A stretch of 64,000 nt of DNA from Rachicladosporium sp. CCFEE 5018 (lineage: Eukaryota; Ascomycota; Dothideomycetes; Cladosporiales; Cladosporiaceae): the NCBI GenBank assembly GCA_002077045.2, contig KZ111174.1, forward strand, positions 220,883 to 284,882, given 5' to 3'. Shown here piece after piece: positions 10,337-21,349 of this stretch. Numbering within the stretch: position 1 is the first letter of the stretch; each line of letters opens with the position of its first letter. The position numbers and the translations under genes were made by a program. The notes under the pieces were generated by a model, which searched no databases, was not told the origin of the DNA, and was given only the letters and a program-made list of their open reading frames with translations.

Positions 10337-13333
10337 CTACTTCTTCGCCTTCCCCTTCGCCACTCCTCCCGCAAACCGTCCAAACTGCGCCAATCCCCCA
10401 GTCCTTGCGTTTCTCAGTCCAGCCTGCCCGTTAATCATACCCTGATCCTTCGTGCCCTGCTGCGCGTGCCCCACGCCTCTCCCACTCGCTGCACTAGCAG
10501 GCCTTCTCTCCACTACCGCCTTCGCGCTTTCAGGCGACCCCGCCTCCTCGAGCTCTGCGTGCGGATTCAGTGCTCTTTGCTGTGCCTTGCGGAGTCGCTC
10601 CTGTGTAGTGCGGAACTTCTCCAGTAGCTCAGTCCAGCGTATGCCGCCGTCTTCGCGGGCTTTGAGTCTGTTTTGACGTTCGAAGGTTGAGACTGAGGAG
10701 GGTGTTGTTGGCACTGCGGCACCGCGATTAGGGATGTGCAGGTAGCCTATTGCAGAGACGGAATTGAGTCTGTTCTTCAGGGCGGCGAAAGCGGAGGATT
10801 GTGGTAGTAGCATGAGTAGACCGTACAAGCATTTGTAGAGGTGTGGGTAGCGTTCTGGCTCGAGAAGCTGCATGCGGAGGTAGGTGAAGACTGGAGATTC
10901 AAGTAGTTGGACGAGCTTGTCGATTTGGATGAGTGTCGTGACTGTCATTTCCATCTCGGCGAAGAGCTTGAGTAACTCGTATGCTTGCTCGTACGCTTGC
11001 GCCAGTAGGCAGAGCGAAAACGTCGCCACAGCGTTCACGCACCATGCGCGGAAAAGAGTCGTGAAGAACGTTTGCGCGTCTTTCGACGAGTCGAGATTCC
11101 GTAGCCTTTTGCGAAGCTCGGAAAGCTCGGGCGCGGTGATGAGATTGTTGTTCAGATTCTGCACCATGATGGAGGCGAACTCGATGTCGTCGATCTCAGG
11201 GTCCGGGCTGGGATTCGCGGCGCTGGGGTCGGAGGAAGAGGAGAGGATGTCGGCCATGGTGCGATAGATGCGCTCAGCACTGAGAGAAGTGCAAAGCTGC
11301 CGGACAATAAGGTTTCCACGAGTCTCAAGAAGCCGGCGATCGGTGCAAAATAACTTGAGCAGATTGACCATGAACGATGTGAAGTAGGAGTCGTCACTGT
11401 TCTTTGAAATCTGACTGAGGAGCAGGAGATCTCGAGTCACGACCGCTTCTGCAGGGTCTGACAGTGTCTTCAGTAGTGCAGGGAATGTGCCATCATGAAT
11501 CGCAAGGATCCTCCGTGGACTTTTGCGATGTAGCATGATCAGCCATGCCAGTGCTGCCACACGCGTCGCCTCGTGTTCGTGAAGAAATTGTAGCGTAAGC
11601 GCATTGACAGCAGCTTCGTAGTCGAAGTCGATGTGTGCTTTGCTAGCGATGGATGCTGTCTCAGCAGGAGGCTCTGGCGTACGGCTGTCTGGTGTTCTCG
11701 GTAGCGGCTCTGCGGGCTCTGGACTTGGAGGCTTGCGAGTCGATCTGAGTGCGGGCGTGGATTCTCGTCGGCCATCAAGGTTTGTGGTAGCTTCTCTGAG
11801 TCGCCCAGGACCATTCGAGGGTGCGACTGGTGCGGATCCGGACGGTGCAGGAGCAGCTTGCTCTGTGGATTCTATTTGTTTCGACGGTTCCTCAGGCAGT
11901 GACACAATATAGTTCATGAGTGCTTGGTTGACGCGACCAGCCGCCTGCTTCACCATCGAGCCATCCGAGCTCAGCGCTGGCAGCACTTGAGCGAGTAGTC
12001 GAGGCGTGAACAAGAGTATGTCTTCCGGGCAAATGTCCAGGAAAGCCTCAATCCACTTCAGCGTAGTCAATTGAATCTCCTCATTTCTCGACTCGCTCAG
12101 GAACGTGACTAAGATGTCAAGTATCTTCTGGTACTCTATTTGCACGTCTTGACCAGGAATCCATTCATCCTCTGGGTCGTCAAGGTCCGAGCCGTTCTCG
12201 AGAGCAGCTGACACAGACGATGCGCCGTCAGGATGTGTGGTATCATCGGCAGGCGCATCGTCAGCTTCTGCGTTGTCGACTTCCGCATCGTCGGCAGCCT
12301 TGAGCTCGACCTTCAGTACACCAACGTCGGGGCTATCGATAGCAGTACTCGACCCACTTCTTCGTCGGCCGGCATCTTTACCCTTCTTACTTTCAGCGAT
12401 GCCTTTCTTGACAGCTGAGATCTTCCTTATCTCCGACAAGAACTTGTCAAGAGCCTGCTTAGTAGTCGTATGCACATCAATGTTCGTGTCGGTCAAGTAC
12501 TTCAACAGTCCACCGAGGAAGCTCGGCAAGTATGCTACAAGCTCAAGATCGGGTATGGAGTCGAGTAGAGTGATCCAGCTGGTCAGGAAGCTTCGAGTGA
12601 ATGGATTGAGCACATGGATCCGCTCTTGTAGTAGCGGTATGAACTTGGGCAATGAGAAAGCAGTCTCCGGCTCATGCCCTGAATCTGATCCATGCTCGAT
12701 CGAGCTGCTGTCGACAATGATACTGGCGTAGGTGGCAGCTGACTCTGACACAATATCCTTCACGAGTCGGTCCAGAAGCTCAGCACCATTCTTGACGGAC
12801 AGCTCAGAGTCAGCCGCCAGCTTGCACAGAGCGTCAAAGACATCGTTGAAGTAGAGCAGAATCTCGCCCTTGGCCACTTTGGCGATGTTGTACATGCTCT
12901 CGCACGCATAGTATCGCACGCGAGCATCCTGGTCCGAGAAGCAGGCCAGAACTGGAGGCACTATCTCTTGTAAGTAGCGAGCGACTTCCTGCGATCGTCA
13001 GTGCCATAGATTTTGCACATAGTGGCATTCGCACGAGCTTACCGAGCCAAGGGCTATGGCGGCTGCAGCCAGTCCAATGAGTCCGCCATTGCGAGCATGT
13101 GGCTGATGAACAGCGTATGCGTAGTCGTGGCACAGCTGGTGGACGATCCTGGCTATCCGATCATGGTTGTTGTCGGCAAGGCAGCTCCGAATCAGGGCTT
13201 CAAGTCTGCAGTTGTAAGTATAAGAAGAGTTGGTATGCTACTTTTTAGCCATGCGGCGTACTCACTCGAGCGCTCCAGCTTTCCGCTTATCGTAGAGCTT
13301 GTCTTGTAGCGCTTTCGACACGGCTACGTCCAT
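10337..13333 (-). CDS. VAC14: Vac14-like PI(3,5)P2 scaffold
   Basis: Exons 13266-13333, 13043-13205 and 10337-12988; introns of 60 and 54 nt. The product is 960 aa. Vac14 is the HEAT-repeat scaffold of the Fab1/PIKfyve-Fig4 complex on the vacuole membrane and controls PI(3,5)P2. The first two exons restore the conserved start (S-K-A-L-Q-D-K-L-Y-D-K-R-K, then A-R-N-G-G-L-I-G-L-A-A) and run into P-P-V-L-A-C-F-S-D-Q-D, a clear Vac14 signature. A Ser/Pro/Thr-rich linker lies at about residues 430-520. The C-terminal Fig4-binding region shows W-C-V-N-A-V-A-T-F-S-L-C-L-L-A-Q-A-Y. The last ~90 residues are low-complexity and basic. Confidence 0.95.
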
Positions 13334-13690
13334 CTCGTCTCGACGATGCCCGGTAGCACTTCGCCAACGTTTGCTTTGCTCTTCGGAGCTATCTCATCCT
13401 ATCGGGGATCATGCTGAGACCGTATGGCGGACTGCGATAGATCCGAGTGACAGGTGAGCTGGGAAGAACGCATGCACGAACGAGACGAGGCATGGCTCCG
13501 TTGGAACAATAGATGGAGTCGGATTGACGTTGCTGTCGCGTGTGTACCCTTGTCCAACAATCTGCAGCTACGAAGCTTGTTTGAGTCAGAGCTCCGATAA
13601 TGACTCCAATGCTACTTCCACATTCGAAACATATGTGAGCTGCCACCGACACTCGCACGGCTTCACAACACAACACAGACAGCAAACAAC
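13334..13690. promoter_or_regulatory. Divergent promoter region, VAC14 / AsnRS
   Basis: A 357-bp interval between divergently transcribed VAC14 (minus) and the asparaginyl-tRNA synthetase (plus). No clear TATA element or known site stands out. Confidence 0.4.
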
Positions 13691-15439
13691 ATGGCGGACA
13701 AACCCGCGGTCCACATCGACGAAGAAGTCGGCAGCGACTCGACCCTCCACGACGGATCCCAAACCAACCCATACAAATCCCTCCAATTCGCCTATCTCCA
13801 GCACACCGATACAGCTTCCTACGTCGTGAGGCGGAAAGACGAAGGCGAAGATGAGGCAGCCTATAAGCCCGCCGCCAAAGCCGCTCTGAAGAAAGCCGTC
13901 AACTACTCCGATCAGCAGAAGAAGAAAGCCGGCAAGGAGAAGGAGATCGCACATCGCCAAAAGCAAGAGGACGAGCAACGAGAGAAAGCCCTCGAAGAAG
14001 CCAAGAAGATCGTCATCGAGGAGGACACATCACTACCACGCGCCACTCGAATTACCCTCGGCGAAAAGGATCCTGCGAAAGTCAAACTCGGCTCCGGCGA
14101 GCGTACGAAAGAAGTCGACTACACCTCGCCCGACCGCGGCACCCGTGTCCGCGTCTACGGCCGCGTACACCGCGAGCGCAAGCAAGCCCAAGTCCTCTTC
14201 GTGACCCTCCGCGACGGCTATGGCTACATGCAATGTGTCTTCACCGGTCCCCTGGCAAAAACCTACGACGCCCTTACCCTCACGCGCGAGACCTCCATGA
14301 TGATCATGGGTGAGATGTGGGAGGTGCCTCCCGGTGCCCATGCGCCAGACAACCGCGAGCTGCACGCCGATTACTTCGAGATTATCGGCAAAGCGCCCGG
14401 AGGCGAGGAGGCAATCACCAATAAAGTGCAAGCCAAAGGCGACGCGCAAACCCTCCTCGACATGCGCCATCTCGTACTCCGTGGCGAGACCGCCAGCTCC
14501 GTAATGTTCGTCCGCGACGCCGTCGAACACGCCTTCAACACCGCCTACCACGACATGAACTATGTCAAAGTCTCCCCGCCCGCCTTAGTCCAAACGCAGG
14601 TAGAAGGTGGCAGCACGCTCTTCTCCCTGCCTTACTACGGCGAGCCAGCATACCTAACCCAGTCCTCGCAACTCTACCTCGAAACCGCAATCCCCTTCGC
14701 CGGAAACGTGTACTGCATAGAAAAATCCTTCCGTGCCGAGAAATCGCTCACGCGCCGCCATCTGTCCGAGTACACTCACATTGAAGGGGAGCTGGATTTC
14801 ATCACCTTCGACGACCTGCTCACTCACTTGGAATCCCTGATCTGCACCGTGCTGGACCTCGTCTTCGCCAACCCCCGCATCGCAGCCATGCTGAAAGAAC
14901 TCAACCCCACCTTCACCCTCCCCTCACGACCCTTCAAACGTCTCCGCTACGCCGACGCGATAGACTGGCTGAACGAGCACGAGATTTTGAACGAGGACGT
15001 TGAGCCCGAGGGTTCCCCTCCGCGAGCATTCAGATTCGGCGACGATATAGCCGAAGCGGCCGAGCGGCGCATGACAGACATCATAGGCGTGCCCATCCTC
15101 CTAACCCATTTCCCCGCGCCGATAAAATCGTTCTACATGCCCCGCGACGCTGATGATGATCGCGTCACCGAGTCCGTCGACCTGCTCATGCCTGGCGTCG
15201 GCGAGATTGTGGGCGGGAGTATGAGAATGTACAAGTATGAGGAGTTGATGGCTGCGTACAAACGCGAGGACATGGATCCCGCGCCTTACTACTGGTATAC
15301 GGATATGAGGAAGTATGGGGGCAGTCCGCATGGGGGGTATGGGTTGGGGTTGGAGAGGTTTCTGGCGTGGCTGTGTGGACTGCATACGGTTAGAGAGGCG
15401 TGTTTGTATCCAAGGTATATGGGGAGGTGTAAGCCTTGA
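13691..15439 (+). CDS. DED81: Asparaginyl-tRNA synthetase, cytoplasmic
   Basis: Intronless, 582 aa. A class IIb aminoacyl-tRNA synthetase charging tRNA-Asn in the cytosol. Order: a Lys/Glu-rich N-terminal extension (about residues 60-115, likely coiled and tRNA-contacting), an OB-fold anticodon-binding domain (V-R-V-Y-G-R-V-H near 155), then the catalytic domain. The catalytic domain has motif 2 (F-R-A-E-K-S-L-T-R-R-H-L-S-E-Y-T-H-I-E-G-E) and motif 3 (G-L-G-L-E-R-F-L-A-W) close to the C-terminus. The R-H-L-S-E-Y-T-H-I-E-G-E form and the absence of an insertion domain favour AsnRS over AspRS. No mitochondrial presequence is seen. Confidence 0.95.
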   Translation: MADKPAVHIDEEVGSDSTLHDGSQTNPYKSLQFAYLQHTDTASYVVRRKDEGEDEAAYKPAAKAALKKAVNYSDQQKKKAGKEKEIAHRQKQEDEQREKALEEAKKIVIEEDTSLPRATRITLGEKDPAKVKLGSGERTKEVDYTSPDRGTRVRVYGRVHRERKQAQVLFVTLRDGYGYMQCVFTGPLAKTYDALTLTRETSMMIMGEMWEVPPGAHAPDNRELHADYFEIIGKAPGGEEAITNKVQAKGDAQTLLDMRHLVLRGETASSVMFVRDAVEHAFNTAYHDMNYVKVSPPALVQTQVEGGSTLFSLPYYGEPAYLTQSSQLYLETAIPFAGNVYCIEKSFRAEKSLTRRHLSEYTHIEGELDFITFDDLLTHLESLICTVLDLVFANPRIAAMLKELNPTFTLPSRPFKRLRYADAIDWLNEHEILNEDVEPEGSPPRAFRFGDDIAEAAERRMTDIIGVPILLTHFPAPIKSFYMPRDADDDRVTESVDLLMPGVGEIVGGSMRMYKYEELMAAYKREDMDPAPYYWYTDMRKYGGSPHGGYGLGLERFLAWLCGLHTVREACLYPRYMGRCKP

Positions 15440-15782
15440 GGACAAATTCGAGGAAGTTGAAGCGGAGTGTTGTATTCGGAGGTGGTGACTTGACAGCGGC
15501 TGCAGAGCGGCAATGAGTGAGGGATGCACGCTTGTTGGAGCTGGCTGCTATGGCCGAGACGCAGACACTAGGGATGTGATATGGTATGGCTGATGAACGA
15601 AGGACGAACCTGTAGCGCTTTCAAGAACATACTATAGACACGCAGCGCCTTTCCCGCGCTGAAATACCACTGCACCCAACTACCTCGACCCACTCGCCAG
15701 CTCTCATCATACAGCCTCCACTCTTCCCTCCCATCCCGAGCCGCTCTGCTGCACACTCCTCCTCCGCTGCTCCACAGCACGC
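15440..15782. other. Intergenic, convergent 3' ends
   Basis: Between the AsnRS and LPD1 3' ends. Nothing recognised. Confidence 0.5.
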
Positions 15783-17434
15783 TCAATAATGAATAGCCTT
15801 CCCATAAGTAGCCATAGCCGCCTCCTTAAACGCCTCCGCAAGCGTCGGGTGCGCATGACTAGTCCGTCCCACATCCTCCGTACTAGCCCCATACTCCAGT
15901 GCCAAAGTCCCCTCAGCGATCATCTCCCCGGCATTAGGCCCAACAATGTGCACGCCTAGAATGCGATCCGTCTCCGCGTCAGCCAGAAACTTCACCAGCC
16001 CGTCGGAATCCTGGTTCGTCTTGGCCCGCGAGTTGGCGCTGAAGGGGAAAGATCCGGATTTATATTTCACGCCTGCGGCTTTGAGTTCGGCTTCGTTTTG
16101 GCCAACCCAGGCTACTTCCGGGTGGGTGTACATTACCGAGGGGATGGCGTTGTAGTTTACGTGGCCGTGGGATTTGGTGATGTATTCTATCACCGCGACG
16201 GCTTCTTCTTCGGCTTTATGCGCGAGCATGGGCCCGAAAGTGCAGTCGCCAATAACCCGAATGTGGGGGATTTTCGTGCGGTATTCTTGGTCGATCACCA
16301 GGCGGCCGCGGTTATCGACTTCGAGACCGATGTTCTCGAACCCTAGCCCGGCTGTGTAAGGGCGTCGGCCGATGGCTACGAGGACCACGTCGGCGTTTAG
16401 GGTTTCTGCTTTTCCGCCCTTGGCGGCTTCGACTTGGAGGGCTACTTCGGAAGAGGAGGTATCGCCTGAGAGGACTTTGGTGTTGAGCTTGAACTTCATG
16501 CCTTGCTTTGTGAGGATCTTTTGCGTGGCTTTGGAGATCTCTGCGTCCATGCCTGGGCCGCCGATTTGGCCGAGGAATTCTACCACGGTGACTTCGGCGC
16601 CGAGACGCGACCAGACGGAGCCCATCTCCAGGCCGATAATGCCGCCTCCGATGACGACCATTTTCTTGGGGACTTCTGTGAGGGCGATGGCGCCGGTGGA
16701 GGTGACGACTTTCTTCTCGTCGATTGTCAGGCCGGGAAAGGGCGTGGCTTCGCTGCCGGTGGCGATGATGATGTTCTTGCCGCGGACGCTGGTCTCGCCG
16801 CCATCGACCAAGTTGACAGCAACAGTGTGCTCATCTGCGAAGGCGCCGGTGCCTTTGATGTACTCGACGTTGTTCTTCTTGAAGAGGAATTCAATACCCT
16901 TTGTTAGACCGGAGACGGAGGTCTCTTTCGCCTTCATCATGCCGGCGAGATTGAGTTTCACGTCACCGACATCGATGCCGCGGGATTTGGAGTCGTGGAG
17001 GATGGTGTGATAGAGGTGGGAATTGTTGAGGAGGGATTTGGAGGGTATGCAGCCGACGTTCAAACATGTGCCGCCAAGGGAGCCGCGCTTCTCTATGCAT
17101 GCCACCTGAGACTGTTAGTGCTTGTCCATGGGGACAGCTCAAATTGCCTGCTCACCTTCAAACCCTCCTGCCCTGCCTTGATGGCTGCGACATAGCCCGC
17201 CACGCCGCCACCAATGATCACGAGGTCCTTCTCCTCTGAGTAAGAGTCAGTACGTTGATGTGTGTCCCTTCCGATATGCCGAGACGTACCAGCAGGTGTC
17301 GCATAACCCCTCCGCTGCCGTAATCGCGACTGGACGAGAGATGTGCTGGGGATTGACCGTAGGGCGGAGGTGCTCTGGGAGCTGTATGATAGGGCATTGC
17401 GAGCCGCCGCGCGCGGTACGAGTTGCTGGAACAT
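15783..17434 (-). CDS. LPD1: Dihydrolipoyl dehydrogenase, mitochondrial
   Basis: Exons 17290-17434, 17156-17235 and 15783-17105; introns of 54 and 50 nt. The product is 515 aa. It is the FAD-dependent E3 subunit of pyruvate, 2-oxoglutarate and branched-chain dehydrogenases and of the glycine system in the matrix. The first ~45 residues are Arg/Ser-rich without acids, a typical presequence ending near R-R-G-Y-A. The FAD motif G-G-G-V-A-G-Y-V-A-A is in exon 2. The redox disulfide is C-L-N-V-G-C (Cys89/Cys94). The NAD-binding G-G-G-I-I-G-L-E and the C-terminal H-A-H-P-T-L-A-E-A-F catalytic His-Glu are intact. Divergent from DIM1. Confidence 0.96.
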
Positions 17435-17765
17435 TGCGTCCAGCTGTGTGGGAGATGTGGGAGAGAGATGGGCGGGATATGGGAGGAATGTGAGGCAACA
17501 ATCCAGATTACTGAGCGAGCGGCGGATGTTGCTGAGGTTTGTTCCGTAGACATCGAGAAGCTCCCAATCCAGCTTAGCACGAAGCATCTTAATAAGCCCG
17601 TAACTGGCCGACTGTGGTCAGCCCTGTCGGCGAATCAACCCGGGCGCCGAGATCTGCGATTAGATCTCAGATAACGGCAGACCTTCCCTGGCAGCATGTG
17701 ACGACCAAAATTGTTGCTGGGGAGATTAAAGTCCATTAACACAGGCTCATGTCTAGAAGTCTCGT
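17435..17765. promoter_or_regulatory. Divergent promoter region, LPD1 / DIM1
   Basis: Shared upstream region of two divergent genes. No strong known site recognised; the interval ends at the upstream DIM1 ATG (17766). Confidence 0.4.
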
Positions 17766-17882
17766 ATGCTAGCCCGATTGCGACAATTCGCTCTCAGTCG
17801 TAGCACACAATCCCGATCAGCAAGCACCCGCAATTCCAACCGCTCGACCAAAGGCCTCTCCCTCCCCACCCCCGAATACACC

Positions 17883-19037
17883 ATGCCCAAAACCCCCCGG
17901 CCCGCCAGCAATGGCGGCATCACAAAAGCCAATCCATACGTCGGTGCCGCAGCTCGCAAACCCGCCAAAACCAGCGGAACAAACAACATCTTCAAAATGA
18001 ACACCGACATCGGCCAACACATCCTCAAAAACCCTGGTGTAGCCCAAGCCATAGTCGACAAAGCCGATCTCAAACAGTCCGATATAGTCCTCGAGATTGG
18101 GCCTGGAACAGGAAATTTAACCGCGCGTATTCTGGAGAAAGCGAAGAAAGTCATAGCCGTGGAGCAGGATCCCCGCATGGCGGCTGAAGTCACGAAACGA
18201 TTTCAAGGCACGCCGCAAGGGAAACGATTGGAGTTGATACTGGGTGATGCAATTAAGATGGAGAAGTTCCCGTACTTCGATGTCTGCATCTCCAACACGC
18301 CCTACCAGATTTCCTCGCCCTTGACATTTCGGCTGCTGGCTACCAGCCCTTCGCCTCGAAGCTGCATACTCATGTTCCAGCGCGAGTTCGCCATGCGACT
18401 TTTCGCTAAGCCGGGCGATAAGCTCTTCTCGCGGTTATCGGTCAACGCGCAGATGTGGGCGAAGGTCGATCATGTGATGAAAGTGGGGAAGAACAATTTC
18501 AACCCGCCACCACAAGTGGAAAGTAATGTTGTGCGGATCACGCCGAAGAACCCGCGGCCGAGGGTCAGCTATGATGAGTGGGATGGATTGCTGCGCATTT
18601 GCTTTGTGAGGAAGAATCGGGTGCTGAGGCAGGCTTTCTTAGGCACGACGAGTGTGATGGACATGCTAGAAGGAAACTACAGGACTTTCTGCGCGCAGAA
18701 TGACATTCTACTGGACGATTCGCCGCTTGACCCTGCTGCTGCGGAGGCATCGATGGATGTCGATATGGCACCTGCTGAGGACGAGGCAGATGAGCCAAGC
18801 GCGATGGATCTGGACGACGAAGACGATGTGCCCTCGTTCTTCAAGGAGCCGGCGCCTCGCGTCAAAACGCCTGCACGAAAGGCACGGGGTCGAGTATCGG
18901 CGCTTGTGCGGAGCAAAGTCAACAAAGTCCTAACCACAGACACGCAGCTCGAAAACAAGCGAGCAAGGCTGTGTGATGAAGGGGACTTCTTGAGGATGCT
19001 GGTGGCCTTCAATGAGGAGGGTATACATTTCGCATAA
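17883..19037 (+). CDS. DIM1: 18S rRNA (adenine-N6,N6) dimethyltransferase Dim1
   Basis: KsgA/Dim1 family enzyme that dimethylates two adjacent adenines at the 3' end of 18S rRNA and is needed for pre-rRNA processing. From the ATG at 17883 (context ACCATGC, protein M-P-K-T-P-R-P) the product is 384 aa. SAM motif I is L-E-I-G-P-G-T-G-N-L-T, the acidic motif is V-E-Q-D, and the catalytic N-T-P-Y-Q-I-S-S-P is present. The C-terminal half carries an Asp/Glu-rich insert then a basic segment. The frame is open further upstream to an ATG at 17766, which would add 39 Arg/Ser-rich residues; I favour the downstream start. Confidence 0.94.
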   Translation: MPKTPRPASNGGITKANPYVGAAARKPAKTSGTNNIFKMNTDIGQHILKNPGVAQAIVDKADLKQSDIVLEIGPGTGNLTARILEKAKKVIAVEQDPRMAAEVTKRFQGTPQGKRLELILGDAIKMEKFPYFDVCISNTPYQISSPLTFRLLATSPSPRSCILMFQREFAMRLFAKPGDKLFSRLSVNAQMWAKVDHVMKVGKNNFNPPPQVESNVVRITPKNPRPRVSYDEWDGLLRICFVRKNRVLRQAFLGTTSVMDMLEGNYRTFCAQNDILLDDSPLDPAAAEASMDVDMAPAEDEADEPSAMDLDDEDDVPSFFKEPAPRVKTPARKARGRVSALVRSKVNKVLTTDTQLENKRARLCDEGDFLRMLVAFNEEGIHFA

Positions 19038-19353
19038 TCATGTGCGAAACTTTGCATTGTGAGGATTAGCGATGGCGTTCAGGTACCTAGCATGAGATAT
19101 CCTGCGTACGAGATGAGCTCAGTAGGCGAGAAGACTCACTTGTACTCTTTGGACTATAGCCTTGAAGCGAGAATTCGAGCATATATTACTGCCGCATGAT
19201 TGCCAAACCCCACTATGTCCTGTTCCTGTCCCGCACTCGTCACATATGCAGGGACCTTCCAATGTTTCAGCCTACCTCGAGCTGACTTTATTTACCCAGC
19301 TCTGACTTCACCTTCAACTACCACACTTCCCATTACCATACCTTCTAGCAACC
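19038..19353. other. Intergenic
   Basis: Between the DIM1 stop and the AIP1 start, both plus strand. A CT-rich stretch with short A runs (19300-19350) precedes the AIP1 ATG; nothing else seen. Confidence 0.45.
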
Positions 19354-21207
19354 ATGTCCCTCACACTCCGCACTCTCCTCGCCCCCTCCCCTTCCACAAC
19401 GCGAGGTTCCCCGACCCCCATCTCAGCCCACCCAAAAGGCACACTTATAACCTACTGCGCCAACAAAACAATCTACGTCCGCTCCATCGACACTCCCTCA
19501 GAGTGCAAACAATATACCGCCCACACCGCCGCGCCAACAATCGCGCGATTCTCCCCGAGTGGCTTCTACATCGCCTCAGGCGATACCTCTGGCACGGTCA
19601 AGATCTGGGATTCTGTGGGGTGCGAGAACACGAAGGGGAGTTATGAGGTTATCGCCGGCCGGATCAGGGATGTGGCATGGGATGGGGATAGCGCGAGGAT
19701 TATTGCGGTGGGGGATGGGAGGGAGAGGTACGGGGCTTGTATTACTGCGGACTCTGGAAACTCGGTGGGGGAGATCAGCGGGCATGCGGGGCAGGTCAAT
19801 TGCGTGGATGTTAGGAAGCAAAGGCCTATACGCGCTGTGACGGGGAGTGATGACGCGACGCTGTGTTGGTACCATGGCGTGCCGTTCAAGTATCAGACGA
19901 ATGTCAGGGGGAAGCATGAGAAGTATGTGCTTGGGGTGCAGTTTAGTCCTGATGGGAAGAGGTTTGTGAGTGTGGGCAGTGATCGGAAGATTTGGGTCTT
20001 TGATGGGAAGACGGGGGAGGTGGTGAAGGAGATTGGGAAAGGCGTGCATGCGGGGAGTGTATTTGGGGTGAGCTGGGCGCCGGATAGCAAGAGATTTGTT
20101 ACTTGTTCGGGGGACCGGACGGTGAGGGTCTGGGAGGTGGAAAGTGGTGAATGCACCCGATTCTGGCGGATGGGTGGTGAGAAGGGGGCGGTGGGAGATC
20201 AGCAGGTGGGGATTGTGTGGGTGCCCGGGAGGGAGGATGGGATGATCATTTCGATTGATCTGGATGGGAATCTCAATTACTTTTGCGAAGGGCGGGAGGA
20301 CGGACCTGTCATGACTGTGAGTGGGCATGCGAAGGCGATCACGGCTTCGGTGGCTGTGCCTGGCAGTGGTAAGATCTGGACTGCCTCATCGGATGGAAGG
20401 ACGCTGGTCTGGGATCTGAAGAACGAAGTGGCGTATCCTGTAAGTGGCGACGGACACACATCCTACGTCTCCGGTCTGGCAGCAACAAGCGATGGCTCGA
20501 CAGTGTCCACGATCGGCTGGGACGATACACTTCGCAGCATTTCCACCTCAGAAAGCAGCTTCGCCTCCTCACCCGCAAAAACGAATGGCCAACCAAAAGC
20601 CATCGCCTCAACAACAATCGACTCAAAACCCTACGCCCTCATCGCCGACAACCGCGGCATAACCCTCTACAACTCCTCCTCAGAGCTCTCCCGCCTCCCC
20701 CTCTCAAACCCCCCAACAACGCTCTCCGCCCTCGGCCCTCTCATCGCAGCAGCCTCCTCCACCTCCCCCTCAATAACCCTCTACACCCTCACCCCAACCC
20801 TCAACCCGGCTCTAACACCCATAACAACCCTCACCTCCCTCCCCTCAAACCCCACAACCCTCGCCCTTTCCCCGCAATCCACACACCTCGCAGCCGGCCT
20901 CGCGAACGGGAAGATCCTCGTCTACCGCGCGCCGACGTCCAGGAATCCGGAGTGGGAGCTAGAGACGAATCGCTGGAGTGCGCATAGTGGGCGGGTCAAC
21001 AGTATTGCGTGGAGTGGGGATGGGAAGTTTGCTGTGAGTGGGGGTTTGGACACGCATGTGTTTGTTTGGAGTCTTGAGGACCCGGGGAGGAGGGTGAAGG
21101 CGTTGAATGCGCATAAGGAGGGGGTTGGGGCTGTGTGTTGGACGGCTGAGGGGGAGGTAGTGAGTTGTGGGGTTGATGGGGCGGTGAAGGTGTGGGATGT
21201 GCGGTGA
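19354..21207 (+). CDS. AIP1: Actin-interacting protein 1 (WD40)
   Basis: Intronless, 617 aa, composed of WD40 repeats that should form the two seven-bladed propellers of Aip1. Repeats are clear at S-G-D-T-S-G-T-V-K-I-W-D, T-C-S-G-D-R-T-V-R-V-W-E and at the end D-G-A-V-K-V-W-D. The N-terminus S-P-S-T-T-R-G-S-P-T-P-I-S and F-K-Y-Q-T-N-V-R-G-K-H are typical of Aip1. The protein works with cofilin to disassemble actin filaments at cortical patches. Codon usage changes inside the gene, with long pyrimidine-rich runs at about 20600-20890, but the frame stays open. Confidence 0.93.
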   Translation: MSLTLRTLLAPSPSTTRGSPTPISAHPKGTLITYCANKTIYVRSIDTPSECKQYTAHTAAPTIARFSPSGFYIASGDTSGTVKIWDSVGCENTKGSYEVIAGRIRDVAWDGDSARIIAVGDGRERYGACITADSGNSVGEISGHAGQVNCVDVRKQRPIRAVTGSDDATLCWYHGVPFKYQTNVRGKHEKYVLGVQFSPDGKRFVSVGSDRKIWVFDGKTGEVVKEIGKGVHAGSVFGVSWAPDSKRFVTCSGDRTVRVWEVESGECTRFWRMGGEKGAVGDQQVGIVWVPGREDGMIISIDLDGNLNYFCEGREDGPVMTVSGHAKAITASVAVPGSGKIWTASSDGRTLVWDLKNEVAYPVSGDGHTSYVSGLAATSDGSTVSTIGWDDTLRSISTSESSFASSPAKTNGQPKAIASTTIDSKPYALIADNRGITLYNSSSELSRLPLSNPPTTLSALGPLIAAASSTSPSITLYTLTPTLNPALTPITTLTSLPSNPTTLALSPQSTHLAAGLANGKILVYRAPTSRNPEWELETNRWSAHSGRVNSIAWSGDGKFAVSGGLDTHVFVWSLEDPGRRVKALNAHKEGVGAVCWTAEGEVVSCGVDGAVKVWDVR

Positions 21208-21349
21208 GACTTGTCAGATGAAGTCGGAATTGAGATACGCAACGCGGCCTCGTGAACGAAGACTGCATGGATGACATTGATATAGATTAGCGAACAGCGT
21301 TGAGCATAGTCGCAGTGCTACAGACTCGGTCTGCGTTGTAATGTCAGCC

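Noticed and set aside
14033..14551. Minus-strand frame (172 codons) opposite AsnRS
   Set aside because: Antisense shadow produced by the high GC third positions of the synthetase gene.
16372..17010. Plus-strand frame (212 codons) opposite LPD1
   Set aside because: Antisense shadow of a conserved enzyme gene.
19576..20328. Long minus-strand frame (250 codons) opposite AIP1
   Set aside because: Antisense shadow of a well-supported WD40 gene; Pro/His-rich translation with no domain.
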